From contig SYLY01000291.1 in assembly GCA_005808475.1 (NCBI GenBank), forward strand, positions 1 through 59,088: 59,088 nt of DNA, read 5' to 3'. Shown one piece after another: positions 19,298 to 29,706 of this stretch. Positions within the stretch are counted from its first letter, which is position 1, and each line of letters begins with the position of its first letter. The notes beneath the pieces are model-generated. The model saw only the letters and a list, made by a program, of their open reading frames with translations, ran no database searches and was not told where the DNA came from. The translations under genes were made by a program, and so were the position numbers. Source of the DNA: Acidobacteriota bacterium (GTDB lineage: Bacteria > Acidobacteriota > Terriglobia > Bryobacterales > Bryobacteraceae).

Positions 19298-19825
19298 ATG
19301 TGGCGGGCATTGCCAATCACGGGAATCACTATAGAGGACGCTCCGGACTTCGACTCCGTCGTACGCGAGCGCGAAGCCCAGGTGTTGCGCACCGCCTACC
19401 GCATCCTCGGCAACTGGGCGGACGCCGAGGACGCGGCACAGGAGGTCTTCACACGCCTCCATCGCCGTGGAACCGGGTTCGCGAACGACGCGGCGATGGG
19501 AGCGTGGATCTACCGCGTCACGGTGAACCTGTGCCTGGACCGGGTTCGCGCGCCGGCTCGATCCGGGCCCTTGCCTCTGGATCTCGCGTCGAGCGGAGCG
19601 TCGGCGGAAGCAGAGGCGATGCGCGGGCAAGACAAGCGGCGGCTGGATGCGGCGCTGTCGGAGTTGCCCGCCCGCGAACGCGCCGCAATCGTGCTGCGCG
19701 AGATCGAGGGGCTGAGCACCGCGGAAACAGCAGCGGCGCTGGGCACGGCGGAATCGACCGTGCGCGTGCAGATCGCCAACGCGATGGCCCGGCTGCGAGA
19801 GATCCTGACGAGGAGCGAACGATGA
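19298..19825 (+). CDS. ECF-type RNA polymerase sigma factor (sigma-70 family)
   Basis: A 175-residue protein. Region 2 is in the N-terminal half (LRTAYRILGNWADAEDAAQEVFTRL, the -10-binding segment) and region 4 in the C-terminal half (LSELPARERAAIVLREIEGLSTAETAAALGT), with a helix-turn-helix ending TVRVQIANAMARLREIL. The acidic linker between the regions is normal for ECF factors. Its stop overlaps the ATG of the next gene (ATGA), the usual arrangement for a sigma/anti-sigma pair. The start at 19298 has only a weak GAGG immediately before it. Confidence 0.93.
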   Translation: MWRALPITGITIEDAPDFDSVVREREAQVLRTAYRILGNWADAEDAAQEVFTRLHRRGTGFANDAAMGAWIYRVTVNLCLDRVRAPARSGPLPLDLASSGASAEAEAMRGQDKRRLDAALSELPARERAAIVLREIEGLSTAETAAALGTAESTVRVQIANAMARLREILTRSER

Positions 19826-20211
19826 CCGATGAACGAATGCGGGAACTGTTCCGCGAGATGCGCGACGAGCCCGTTCCGGCGGACTCGAGGGCGCGGGTGC
19901 GGATCGCCGTCGCCGAACGCACCCGCCGCCGGCGTTGGATCTGGCCGGTATTGGCGGCCAGCGCCGCGGCGGCCATGCTCGGGGTGATCGCCATTCCACG
20001 CCGGGCGCCAGAGACGCCTCCGCGGGTGGTGGCGGTCCAACGACCTCAACCAACGGCCATTCCCCAGCCACCCCCCGATCCTCGGCCCGCTCCCCGGGCC
20101 GCTCCCGTTCGCCGCGTGCGTCCACCCGCCCCGCGAACGGAAGACGTGACCATTCGAATCGAAACCGCCGACCCCGACGTAGTGATTCTGCTCGTCGGGT
20201 CGGGCGGCTAA
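19822..20211 (+). CDS. Single-pass membrane protein, putative anti-sigma factor lacking a zinc motif
   Basis: A 129-residue protein. A charged cytoplasmic N-terminus (MRELFREMRDEPVPADSRARV) is followed by one membrane helix (WIWPVLAASAAAAMLGVIAIP) and a Pro/Arg-rich periplasmic tail ending with a short beta-strand-like VTIRIETADPDVVILLVG. Its ATGA overlap with the ECF sigma gene suggests it regulates that factor, but the HxxxCxxC zinc-binding anti-sigma motif is absent. The role is inferred from position and topology only. Confidence 0.65.
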   Translation: MTDERMRELFREMRDEPVPADSRARVRIAVAERTRRRRWIWPVLAASAAAAMLGVIAIPRRAPETPPRVVAVQRPQPTAIPQPPPDPRPAPRAAPVRRVRPPAPRTEDVTIRIETADPDVVILLVGSGG

Positions 20212-20221
20212 GGAGACCATC

Positions 20222-20965
20222 ATGAGACCCGCCGTACTGCTTCTGTCCGCGGCGCTGCTTTGCGGCGCCGATGGAAAACCCGAGGCCACCATCATCCCCG
20301 TGAAGCACCTGACCGGTGACGCTTTCGAACGTCTGGTAAAGCTACTATCCGTATTTGGCGCCCGGTTCAGCAGCGACGAGACGCTTCGCTCGATCGTGGT
20401 CTATTCGACGCCAGAGACCAATGCCGAGATGAAGCGCGTGGTCGAGGCGCTGGACCGTCCCGATAGCCGCGCCGCCATCGGCCGCAACATCGCCTTGATG
20501 CTGACGTTCCTCAAGTGCGATCCATCGGGCGCCGCCAAACCGGTCCCACCCGGAATGGAAAGCGTGTTCAAGCAACTGCGCGCGGCCAACCTCTGCCGAA
20601 GCGTGGAGGTGTGGGACACGCTGCCGATCCGGCTGCAGGAAGGCAGACAAGGCGAGGCGAACTCCCGGCTGGCTTCCAGCGGGCCGGATGTCCCGCCGGC
20701 AAACGTGCAAATCAAGGTTCGCGCCGACTCGATCGTCGCCAAGGATACCGGCCGCTACGCGCGGTTCGGCATGTTCAACGTCGGTTTCCGCGTGCCGTAC
20801 GCGACATCGGTGGGTCCCAACTCGACCCAATACCAATTCGTGGATGTGGGCATCAACACGTCCGGCGACTTCAAGGAAGGCCAGAAATCAGTGCTCGGTA
20901 AGATCACCGGAAGCGGGGATGGCGGCGCGGTGTTCGTCGTCGTCGAGCTACAGGTGCTCGATTGA
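20222..20965 (+). CDS. Exported protein with secretin N1/NolW-like domain
   Basis: A 247-residue protein with a signal peptide (AVLLLSAALLCGADG) and a Shine-Dalgarno GGAG. Residues ~25-80 resemble the small alpha/beta repeats of secretins (ATIIPVKHLTGDAFERLVKLL, SIVVYSTPETNAEMKRVVEALD), but no secretin pore domain follows. The C-terminal half is beta-rich and ends VFVVVELQVLD. It probably belongs to the ECF sigma operon (10 bases after the putative anti-sigma gene). Its function is unknown. Its last 18 bases overlap the convergent Vsr gene. Confidence 0.7.
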   Translation: MRPAVLLLSAALLCGADGKPEATIIPVKHLTGDAFERLVKLLSVFGARFSSDETLRSIVVYSTPETNAEMKRVVEALDRPDSRAAIGRNIALMLTFLKCDPSGAAKPVPPGMESVFKQLRAANLCRSVEVWDTLPIRLQEGRQGEANSRLASSGPDVPPANVQIKVRADSIVAKDTGRYARFGMFNVGFRVPYATSVGPNSTQYQFVDVGINTSGDFKEGQKSVLGKITGSGDGGAVFVVVELQVLD

Positions 20966-21406
20966 CCGGCGCTCGAACCACGGCCGCAGCCGCGCCGTGA
21001 CGGCCTCCGGCGCGCGGAGCTGGCACTCCCAGACGATCAGCACTCGCATGCCCATCCGGCGAAGATCCCGGCACTTTCGCGCGTCGCGGCTCCGGTTGCC
21101 CGCGATCTTCGCCGACCAGAACCGCCGGTTCCGCGCCGGAACGCGCGGAGCGATCCCGGACTTGGTCTTGGCGCAGTTCTTGTGCCCATGCCAGAAACAG
21201 CCGTTCACGAAGATCGCCCAGCCGCGGGACCGGTTCGACAGGTCGGGCGTTCCGGGCAGGTTCCCGTTGTTGGTCCGGAACCGGTGGCCCATCCCGCGCA
21301 GCAACGCGGCCACCCGCGTCTCGAGTGGCGTCAGCCGCTGTCCGACGCGCCGCATCATCTCGGACCGCTTGCGCTTGGAGACGATATCCTTCGGACGCGA
21401 CGCCAC
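20948..21406 (-). CDS. vsr: Very short patch repair endonuclease (Vsr)
   Basis: A 152-residue protein starting with GTG at 21406. The Vsr signatures are in order: DIVSKRKRSEMMRRV, LETRVAALLRGMGHRFR, LPGTPDL (catalytic Asp), WAIFVNGCFWHGH (zinc Cys and active-site His), FWSAKIAGNRSRD and LIVWECQL. Vsr nicks next to T:G mismatches left by deamination of 5-methylcytosine and normally partners a Dcm-type methyltransferase. No methyltransferase gene is in this window, so it looks like an orphan here. It is 18 bases downstream of the MobB-like gene and may be read through from the molybdoenzyme operon. Confidence 0.93.
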   Translation of the reverse strand: MASRPKDIVSKRKRSEMMRRVGQRLTPLETRVAALLRGMGHRFRTNNGNLPGTPDLSNRSRGWAIFVNGCFWHGHKNCAKTKSGIAPRVPARNRRFWSAKIAGNRSRDARKCRDLRRMGMRVLIVWECQLRAPEAVTARLRPWFERRSIEHL

Positions 21407-21424
21407 GCGGCGATTCTACCAGCG

Positions 21425-21979
21425 TCAAGCCTGCAGCCGCGCCCACAGCCACTCGCGCAGTTCGCCTCCCGGCGATTCCGGCGCCACGCGAAACCGGGGC
21501 AGCGGCGGCGACTGGTCCCGCAGGCGCGGATGCTCCGGCCCGGTTGAGGACGCGCGTCCGGAGATCACCAGAGCATGCGCGCGTTCCACGCAGCCGTCGG
21601 ACGATCCCTTCCAGTCCGCCACGTCCGGAGCGACAACGAACAGCACGGCGTCGGCCCGGCAACACGCCGCCAGCCGGTTCGACTCCACGATCACGTTTTC
21701 GCCCGCCGCGATCAGCCGCCGCACTTCCGCGGCGGTCTCCGCGATGGCTTCGTCCGCCGCCCGCACCAACAGGGCTCTCACCGCGCCGGCAAGCAGGTAG
21801 CGCGAGGCTTGGGCTTCGGCGCCGGTATCGCCGCGTCCGGCGCGAGGTCTGTGCGAGTGGCTCGACACCTTGATCGCGGTCCAAGGGGCCGGCCGTAGCG
21901 CGTCCAGGATCCGCGCCACCAGCGTGGTCTTGCCTACATGGCGGCTGTGGCCGCCGACAATGATGAGTTTGCCGCGCAT
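21425..21979 (-). CDS. MobB-like P-loop NTPase (molybdopterin guanine dinucleotide biosynthesis)
   Basis: A 184-residue protein with a Walker A motif near the N-terminus (IVGGHSRHVGKTTLVARIL). A MobB-like layout follows: KVSSHSHRP for the KxxxH(x)H element, then GDTGAEAQASRYLLAGA, and later VIVESNRL in the Walker-B position. MobB proteins bind GTP and assist attachment of GMP to molybdopterin, giving the bis-MGD cofactor the alpha subunit would need. Its place directly after the TorD-like chaperone in the molybdoenzyme operon supports that role. The sequence is more divergent than typical MobB, so another small NTPase is possible. Confidence 0.65.
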   Translation of the reverse strand: MRGKLIIVGGHSRHVGKTTLVARILDALRPAPWTAIKVSSHSHRPRAGRGDTGAEAQASRYLLAGAVRALLVRAADEAIAETAAEVRRLIAAGENVIVESNRLAACCRADAVLFVVAPDVADWKGSSDGCVERAHALVISGRASSTGPEHPRLRDQSPPLPRFRVAPESPGGELREWLWARLQA

Positions 21980-22000
21980 GAATGAATCCGGGCTTCCGTT

Positions 22001-22630
22001 CTAGCCCGCCACGCCGCACTCGAACGCGTCGCCGCCAACGGCGCCCGCCAGGTTCCCGAGTACGGGAAGCACGGGGCTGGGCCCCACTCTCGCCAGCAGC
22101 GCCTGTCCGGCCTTCGCCAGATAGCCTACGCCCGATTCGGAGAGCGAACGCGCCAACGGCTCCGCCACGTAGACCAGGTGCTGCGAACGGAAATCCTTCG
22201 CCGCTTCCTCCGCCAACGCCGCCGCTTCGGTGTTTCCTTCGGCGAGCGCGAACGCCTGCTTCACCCGAAGGTATCCCGCGAAACCGGCCTCCACCGATAC
22301 ATGGTCGATCGCTTCGATGGTGCGCGGCCGGAACGCGAACGCCTCGTGGAAGGCGTTCAACTCCGACATCAGATAGCCGAGTTGCACCGTGTCGTGGTAG
22401 CTCACCTCGCGAGCCGGCGCCGGACCTCCGGGGCCGAGGATCGAATGGTGGATTCCTTCGCTCGCTTCGGCGAGCGCTTCTTCGGCGGCGGTGCGCAAAG
22501 CGGGATCGCGCACCTCGGCGCCGAGCGCGCGTACCTTCTCGCGCCATTCCGGCCCGGGACACTCGAACAGCAGGCTCAGCAGCCGCCACTCGGCAGCCTC
22601 GCGCAGCAACGCTTCCACTCGCGGATTCAT
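22001..22630 (-). CDS. TorD/NarJ-like molybdoenzyme chaperone
   Basis: A 209-residue, mostly helical protein. It begins MNPRVEALLREAAEWRLLSLLFECPGPEW and has the family core helix with SYHDTVQLGYLMSELNAFHEAF and a later DHVSVEAGFAGYLRVKQAFA. TorD/NarJ/DmsD-type proteins hold the alpha subunit's Tat signal until cofactor is inserted. ATG at 22630 overlaps the gamma-subunit stop (ATGA); the longer upstream frame lies over the gamma gene and is rejected. Position after the alpha, beta and gamma genes matches the delta-subunit (EbdD/DdhD/NarJ) position in type II DMSO-reductase operons. Confidence 0.85.
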   Translation of the reverse strand: MNPRVEALLREAAEWRLLSLLFECPGPEWREKVRALGAEVRDPALRTAAEEALAEASEGIHHSILGPGGPAPAREVSYHDTVQLGYLMSELNAFHEAFAFRPRTIEAIDHVSVEAGFAGYLRVKQAFALAEGNTEAAALAEEAAKDFRSQHLVYVAEPLARSLSESGVGYLAKAGQALLARVGPSPVLPVLGNLAGAVGGDAFECGVAG

Positions 22631-23469
22631 CGCGCCGCCCTCACCGCCAGCGGGATCCACCCGGTGCGCATCTTGCGCGCCCCGGTTTCTTTCGATGAGC
22701 CCTCCCAAACGGCGAACGCGATTTGCGTCCGCTTGTTCGGGCCGAGCCCTTCCGGCAGCTTGCGCGCGATCACCACGGCCCATCCGTCATTGGTTCGCGC
22801 ACCCTTCCCGCGAGACTGGCGGGCGCCGGCGGGCGACAATGTTCCCGGACCTTCCGCCACCAGATCCTCCACCGGCGAATCGCGCGGTCCCGCCCGATGG
22901 TTGCCAACCGCCCGCGCCGGCGCGTAGCGGGTCTCCATCTGCTTTTGCGCGTCCGTTCCCTCGAGCGACTTCGCCTGGAACGGATAGTGATCCACCGCGG
23001 CGTTCGGATAGATCGCTTGAATCGTGTCCTTTCGCCCGTTCACCGCAGCCTGCCAATCGGCGCGCCAGAACGCGATCTCCACCGGACGGCCGCCTTGTCC
23101 CATCCGCGGATCGGGCGGGTTCGGCTCGATGCCGCGCGGGATCTGCACCGCGCATCCATCCAGGAACCGGGCCGGGCCGGGCATGTCGTCGTTCGTCCGG
23201 TCGATCCACTCGAGGCGGAACGCGATTTCACCGCCGTTGTGGACCGACCGGACGCGCACCTCCGCCGTGGTCGGTTTGAGAATACGCGGATCCACGAGAT
23301 CTTGCGGGAGGAGATTGGCAAGATGCTCGGGCGCGGCGTCCCAAATCGAGCTGGAGGCATCCGTGGAAATCTCCCGTGACGCGGTGCTCACTACTTCGTT
23401 CGTGCGTGTCGGAGCGCGGTGGCAGCCGGCGAGCAGCGCGGCGGCGGCCAACAAAACCAGGCGTCTCAT
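22627..23469 (-). CDS. Gamma subunit, ethylbenzene-dehydrogenase-type heme b protein (lipoprotein)
   Basis: A 280-residue protein with a lipoprotein signal (VLLAAAALLAGC, lipobox LAGC) and a strong Shine-Dalgarno sequence (AAGGAGG). The mature part matches the EB_dh heme-binding family (EbdC, DdhC, SerC, ClrC): IWDAAPEHLANLLPQDLVDP near the start, RVRSVHNGGEIAFRLEWID, ARFLDGCAVQIPRG with a candidate axial region, and C-terminal DGWAVVIARKLPEG. Family members bind one heme b through Met and Lys and pass electrons to or from a soluble or membrane cytochrome. The lipid anchor would place the complex on the outer face of a membrane. Confidence 0.85.
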   Translation of the reverse strand: MRRLVLLAAAALLAGCHRAPTRTNEVVSTASREISTDASSSIWDAAPEHLANLLPQDLVDPRILKPTTAEVRVRSVHNGGEIAFRLEWIDRTNDDMPGPARFLDGCAVQIPRGIEPNPPDPRMGQGGRPVEIAFWRADWQAAVNGRKDTIQAIYPNAAVDHYPFQAKSLEGTDAQKQMETRYAPARAVGNHRAGPRDSPVEDLVAEGPGTLSPAGARQSRGKGARTNDGWAVVIARKLPEGLGPNKRTQIAFAVWEGSSKETGARKMRTGWIPLAVRAAR

Positions 23470-23479
23470 GCCATCCTCC

Positions 23480-24609
<1,130 letters not shown>

Positions 24610-24610
<1 letters not shown>

Positions 24611-27600
24611 TATGCATTCTCCTTGTCCGGCGTGAAGAAGCCACCCGACAGGTACTTCTTCATCGCTTCGGATTCCTTCTTGGGCCGGATTCCCAACGTC
24701 ACGGGCCGCCACGCGCCCTTGCCGTCGATGCCGCCGGGCTCGGCCTTGGTGATCTTCACGATCGACTCGCGCGGCGCGCCGGTGGGACAATGCACATCGG
24801 GCAGGAAGCCCTTGCCGAGGCTCTGTCCGAACAGATCCTTGCGCGCCAGCGAGTCCGTCATCAAAGTCGGCTTCAGCCATCCGCGCGTGGCCGACTGATG
24901 CGACCCGGAGCGGAACATCGCCTGATAATTCGTCCTCGGATTCTTCGCCAAGCCGTCCGCCCGCGCCTTCCGCCCTTCCACCGATCCGGGCGTCGCGCCG
25001 TACATGTTGAACCACATGCGCGTCACGCCTTTCGGAGTTCCGGGGTAATAGCGCGCCCGGCAAAGCAACCGCGCGAACTCGTAATCCCGCGTGTTGTTCT
25101 GCCAGCCGCGGAAGGGCCGGTCCTCCGGATCGGAGTCGATCCAAACGTAGTCGCCATCACCCACTCCGAGCGCGATGGCGTCGTCGGGATTGATGTCGAC
25201 ATAGCCTTCGGCCACGAACGGACTGCGCTTGTCCTGCCGGTACAGATCGCCGAACGGACCGAACAGCACCGCGATCATGTCGGTGTCGATCGGCATGGTG
25301 TGCGCGCCGTGCCGGTACTTCGGCGTGTGGAAGATGAACTTGTAGCCGTCCTTGGCCAGCGGATGCGACGTCTTCTTGGCCTCTTCCCACGTCAACACCA
25401 CGTTTCGTCCGCAGCGGGTTTCGCACGAAAGGTCGTCGCGTTTGACTCCGTACGCTTCCGGACCCGCCGGCCGCAGCGCCTCGTGCTTGGGCGCGACGAT
25501 GATGTTGGGTTCGTAGAACGTCGAATCCACGGGCTCGCGATGAACGGGAAGATTCTCGCCGGCCTCGATGAATTCCGGCTCCTCGCGATAAAACTCTAGC
25601 CGCCCCGTCTTGGTGTACCAGGGATTGGAGTCCACCACCTGTTCCCATCCGACCACCTTCGGCGACGTGCGGCTCTGCAGGATCGCCGGAATCCCCTGCT
25701 TCGCCTTGGCCTCGAGCTCGTCGATCTTGAAACCCCTGGTGTTGGACGACGCGTTCAGGATGCGCTGCAAGTAGACATCCGTGCGGCCCTCCCGCACGAA
25801 CTTCCAGCAATCGTCGAACCGCTTGTCGCCCGTGATCTCCGCCATCTTCGATCCCACGAGCGCCAGCACGTCGATATCGCCGATCGTCTGGAAGATCCGC
25901 TTCATCGGAGTTCGCGGAAACACCGTCAGGAACGGATTGGTGACCGATGCCGTCATGTCCGGCTGCTTCAACTCGGCCCACGAGTCGACGCCGAACACGA
26001 TGTCGGCCCACTCGCACGAGGTGGACCACCACCATTCGTTCACCGCGATCATCTCGATCTTCGGCAGCATGTTGACCACGGTGTTGTAGTGCCACTTGAC
26101 GTTGCCGAGAATCGAGTTCGCGTTGGCGAACCAGAGCGACTTGGTCGGACACGGCATGTGCGTCTTCCCGGTCAGCAGCTTCTTGCCGACCCGCAACGGA
26201 TGGTCCTCGTGGTTGTAGTAGTGCGCCGATTCCGGCTTCCAGTACTGCTTGGGACGCGCCGGCTTGGCGGGATCCAGTTCGAGGTCGAACGGATTCTCGT
26301 TGATGTACTGGGGAGCGCCGTTGAACAGCGACACGCGGTAGTTGCCCGCGTACGATCCCACGTTGCCGCCGATCTTGCCGATATTGCCGGTGAGCGCCGC
26401 CAGTAGAAACAGGTCCCGGTCCTTGTTGTCGTTGTTGAAGAACTGGTTCGGCCCCATGCCGATGGCGAAAAGCGTGGTCCCCGGCTCCTTCGCCAGATGC
26501 CGCGCCAGCGACTCGACGGCGGCGGCCGGCGCCCACGTCATCTCCTCGGTGGTCTTGGGCGTGAAGTGGTCCGCGTATTCGCGAACCAGATCGAAGATGG
26601 GCCGGCACCGGACCTTCTTGCCGTCGTGGAGCGTGACCTCCACCGAACCGTCGAGCAGCGGATCTCCGATCGGGGAGTTCTTGCCGACCATGTCTCGCGT
26701 GACGGCCTTCGGCGCGTTGCTCGCGCGATCCCACCACACGCCGTCGCCCCATTCGCCGCGGAGCTTTTCCGGCAGCACTTGCACGGTGTGGGTCCCCGGC
26801 GGCGGCATCTTGTCGTTGACGCCGAGCGGTTGCGATTTCTTCAACTCCGCCTGCTCGCCGCCGAACACGTCCTTGGCGCGGAGATTGGTGAGCGTATCCA
26901 TGCGGACCAGCAACGGCAGGTCCGTCCACTGCTTCATGTACTCGGCGTCGTAGAGTTTCTCCTTCAGGATCACGTGCGCCAAGCCCAACGCCAGCGCGGG
27001 CGTCGTCCCCGGCCTCACCACCAGCACTTCGTCGCCCTTGGTCGCCGTAGCCGAGTACTCGCACGCGATCACCACCACCTTGGTCCCCTTCAACCGCGCT
27101 TCGGTCAGCCAGTGCGAATCCGGCATCTTGGTGGTGATCCAGTTCATGCCCCACACGACGACGGTCTTCGAATACTCCACCGCCGACAGATCGAACTCCA
27201 CTGTCTGCTGGCCGGTGACCATCGGATGGCCCGGCGGCAGATCGGTGTGCCACGAGTAGTTGTCGAATCCCTTGCCGCCCATGGCCTCGCCGGGGCCCAC
27301 GTTACGGATCTTGGCGTCGAGCAGCGCCATTGAATTCGCCATGCGGTACATACCGAACACCCGCGTCATGCCGAGCAACGGCATGCCGCCGCGGAACTTC
27401 ATCACCTGAGTGCCCACGCCTTGGGTCGCCTCGATCACCGCTTCGTCGTAGTGCTGTGCCTTCAACCGGCGCTTGCCTTCCTCGCCGGTGTAAGTCTCGG
27501 CGATGTTCTTCAGCCCTTTCGCCACTATCAGGGCGGCCACGTCGTGCGGCACACGGACCCATTCGTCGCGGGCGCGCTGGAAGTACTTCTCCGGCGGCTT

Positions 27601-28056
27601 GCCGTCGCTGCCGCGCGGAAAACCCTCGTCCACCCACTTCTTGAAGCCGGCTCTCACCATGCACTGATTCACCCGGCGGTCGCCATAGAAGCGGCGGGTG
27701 AGCGCGAGCCCCTTCTGGCAGATGCGCGGATCCCACCGGCTGGTGGTGCGGTTGCCGCTCAGATCGGACGCCTCGCCGTACTTCATCGTGGGACCGAGGC
27801 GCGTGATCACGCCCTGCCGCACGTACGCCTCGAGCAGGCAATTGTGCGTGTCGTTGGGCGCGCAGGTGAAGGTGAACGTGGAGTCGTACTTCCACAGGTC
27901 GCGATAGGCGCGCTCCCATCCGCGATCCGGGTAGGCGGCAAGCGGATTCGACACCGCCTCCAGTCCCCAGGCGTCCTTCACCGACGCCAGGAAGCCGCCC
28001 ATTCCCGCCGCGGAGATCGCGGCCAGAAAATCGCGTCTCGAGTCCTTCGAGTTCAT
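24610..28056 (-). CDS. Catalytic alpha subunit, Tat-exported Mo-bisMGD oxidoreductase (type II DMSO reductase family)
   Basis: A 1148-residue protein with a Tat signal ([17 protein letters not shown]) and a good Shine-Dalgarno sequence (GGGAGG); the longer in-frame extension upstream only shadows the cytochrome c gene. The Fe-S (FS0) region reads C65-x3-D69-x3-C73 with C113 in RICQKG. Relative to NarG (H-x3-C-x3-C) the first ligand is Cys and the second position is Asp. [10 protein letters not shown] (Asp272) aligns with the type II DLPP segment that supplies the Mo-ligating Asp. Length and motifs place it in the NarG/EbdA/SerA/DdhA/PcrA group, periplasmic. The substrate is unknown; nitrate, (per)chlorate, selenate, sulfide or hydrocarbon-like chemistry all occur in the family. 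Confidence 0.9.
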
Positions 28057-28058
28057 CG

Positions 28059-29702
28059 TTACCTCCCCTGCCATGCGCGCACGTACGCCACCACGGCTTC
28101 CATTTCGTCTTTCGCAAGGGCGCGGCGCGTAGGCGACCCTTCCTCGAATCCGGCCATCGCGGTGCCGCGCCGGCCGCGCCGGACCGTCTCGAACAGATAC
28201 TTGTCGGAGACCAGATCCAGAAACGCTCGATTGGCGAGCGCCGGACCCTTGCCGCCTTGGCCCTTGGGTCCGTGGCAACCGGAGCAGTTGGCGTCGTAGA
28301 TCTCCACCCCCTCGAGCGGATCGATCGCGACGCTCCACGAATCCTCCGCGGCGGGTTCGGTTCCGCTCAGCGAACGGAGATGCTCCACCACTCGCGCGAT
28401 CTCCTCGGGACGCAGGCCGCCCTCCTTCGCCCAGCCCGGCATGCGGCGTCCCGGCCGTCCTTGGCGAACGGTCTCGGTGAGGAACTTGTCGCTCACGATG
28501 GACTGGAAGTCCGGATTGGCGATCGCCGGAAACGCGGCGCCGCCGGGTGCTTGCCGTCCCTGGCCCTCGGGCCCATGGCATCCCGAACAGAACGCGCCGA
28601 ACAGCGTAGCGCCGTCGGTCGCGAACTCGCGCTGCCCGAATCGCGCCGCTTTCATGCGGTCCACCGGAGTGTAGACGCCAGGAAGATCGCCGCGCCGCAA
28701 CGAAAGGACGAACATCGTCAGACGGTCGATGTCCTTCTCGGACGCCGCGACCGGCGGCATCTGCGATCCGGCGGTCACCGCGGCCGGCGAGCGGAAGTGC
28801 TCGGCGATCCATCCGTCCAGCCGGTGTCCCTCGGGCACGTGAGTGAAGTCGGCTTGGCCGGGATCCTTCTCGCCGGCCCGCGTCAGATCGGGTCCTTCGT
28901 CGCCGCCCACGCCGCCCACGCGGTGGCAGCCGAGACATCCGAAGCTCAGGAACGTCGACTTCGCTTCCACCAGCGCGGGAGCCGCGGTCCTGGTGGCGAG
29001 ATAGGCGCGCAGCAGTTCCAGGTCTCCGGCGCCGGTCTGGGCGAAAGATGTCTTCCACGGACCGGCGGCTGCCTTCTCGCTCTTCGCCGAATGCTTGGCG
29101 TACCAATCGGCGTCGTAGCCCGCGATTCCCACCCGCGACAGATCGGGCCCTTCCATGCCGCCGCCGTCCGGGCGAATCGTCCCGCCGCTTCCATCCACGC
29201 GATGGCAGGCGCGGCAATCCAACCGGTCGAACGTGGCCCGCGCCCGGTCGAACGCAACGCGTCCGGGCGTTCCCAACGCCACGTGGCATGAGCCGCAGCC
29301 GGCTTGCGCATGGCGGAGCGGAATCATCGGCGCGGGCCAGAAATGAACGGTCCCGTGGGCGTCGTCCTTCTCCGTCGCCGATCCCTGTCCCGAATGGCAT
29401 GTCGTGCAGCCATACTCCGCGGGATCGTGGACCACCGGTTTATGGGGCGCGAACATCAATGAGCCCTTCACCGCCTGCTCGCCCGGCGCCATGGCGACAT
29501 GGCAGGAAACACAGCGGTCGCCGATCCCCAACTTGGCGTTGGTGATCTGCCGGAGTTGGACGTCGATCGCCGACTGGTCGATCCGCCCCGCCGCCTGCAC
29601 TTGACGCCACGGCTTCAGCCAGTTTTCCTGAACCGCCGCGACGATGAGCAGCAGCAGCACTCCCAGGCTCGACGCGAGTAACAGCAGCTTGTTTTTTCGC
29701 AT
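28059..29702 (-). CDS. Membrane-anchored heptaheme cytochrome c
   Basis: A 547-residue protein with an uncleaved-looking N-terminal membrane helix ([19 protein letters not shown]) and seven CXXCH motifs. Four are clustered near residues 64, 99, 136 and 163 (CVSCH, CTTCH, CGSCH, CRACH). Three more sit in class-I-like cytochrome c domains (CLGCH, then CSGCH twice), each followed by a Met-bearing segment ([24 protein letters not shown]) that can supply a distal ligand. It lies between the cytochrome b and catalytic-subunit genes, with gaps of 4 and 2 bases, so it is the likely electron wire between the bc-type complex and the molybdoenzyme. Confidence 0.92.
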   Translation of the reverse strand: MRKNKLLLLASSLGVLLLLIVAAVQENWLKPWRQVQAAGRIDQSAIDVQLRQITNAKLGIGDRCVSCHVAMAPGEQAVKGSLMFAPHKPVVHDPAEYGCTTCHSGQGSATEKDDAHGTVHFWPAPMIPLRHAQAGCGSCHVALGTPGRVAFDRARATFDRLDCRACHRVDGSGGTIRPDGGGMEGPDLSRVGIAGYDADWYAKHSAKSEKAAAGPWKTSFAQTGAGDLELLRAYLATRTAAPALVEAKSTFLSFGCLGCHRVGGVGGDEGPDLTRAGEKDPGQADFTHVPEGHRLDGWIAEHFRSPAAVTAGSQMPPVAASEKDIDRLTMFVLSLRRGDLPGVYTPVDRMKAARFGQREFATDGATLFGAFCSGCHGPEGQGRQAPGGAAFPAIANPDFQSIVSDKFLTETVRQGRPGRRMPGWAKEGGLRPEEIARVVEHLRSLSGTEPAAEDSWSVAIDPLEGVEIYDANCSGCHGPKGQGGKGPALANRAFLDLVSDKYLFETVRRGRRGTAMAGFEEGSPTRRALAKDEMEAVVAYVRAWQGR

Positions 29703-29706
29703 GGCG

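Noticed and set aside
28057..29400. In-frame extension of the alpha subunit upstream of 28056
   Set aside because: It overlaps the heptaheme cytochrome gene in another frame, is Arg-rich, and the ATG at 28056 has both a strong Shine-Dalgarno sequence and a Tat signal.
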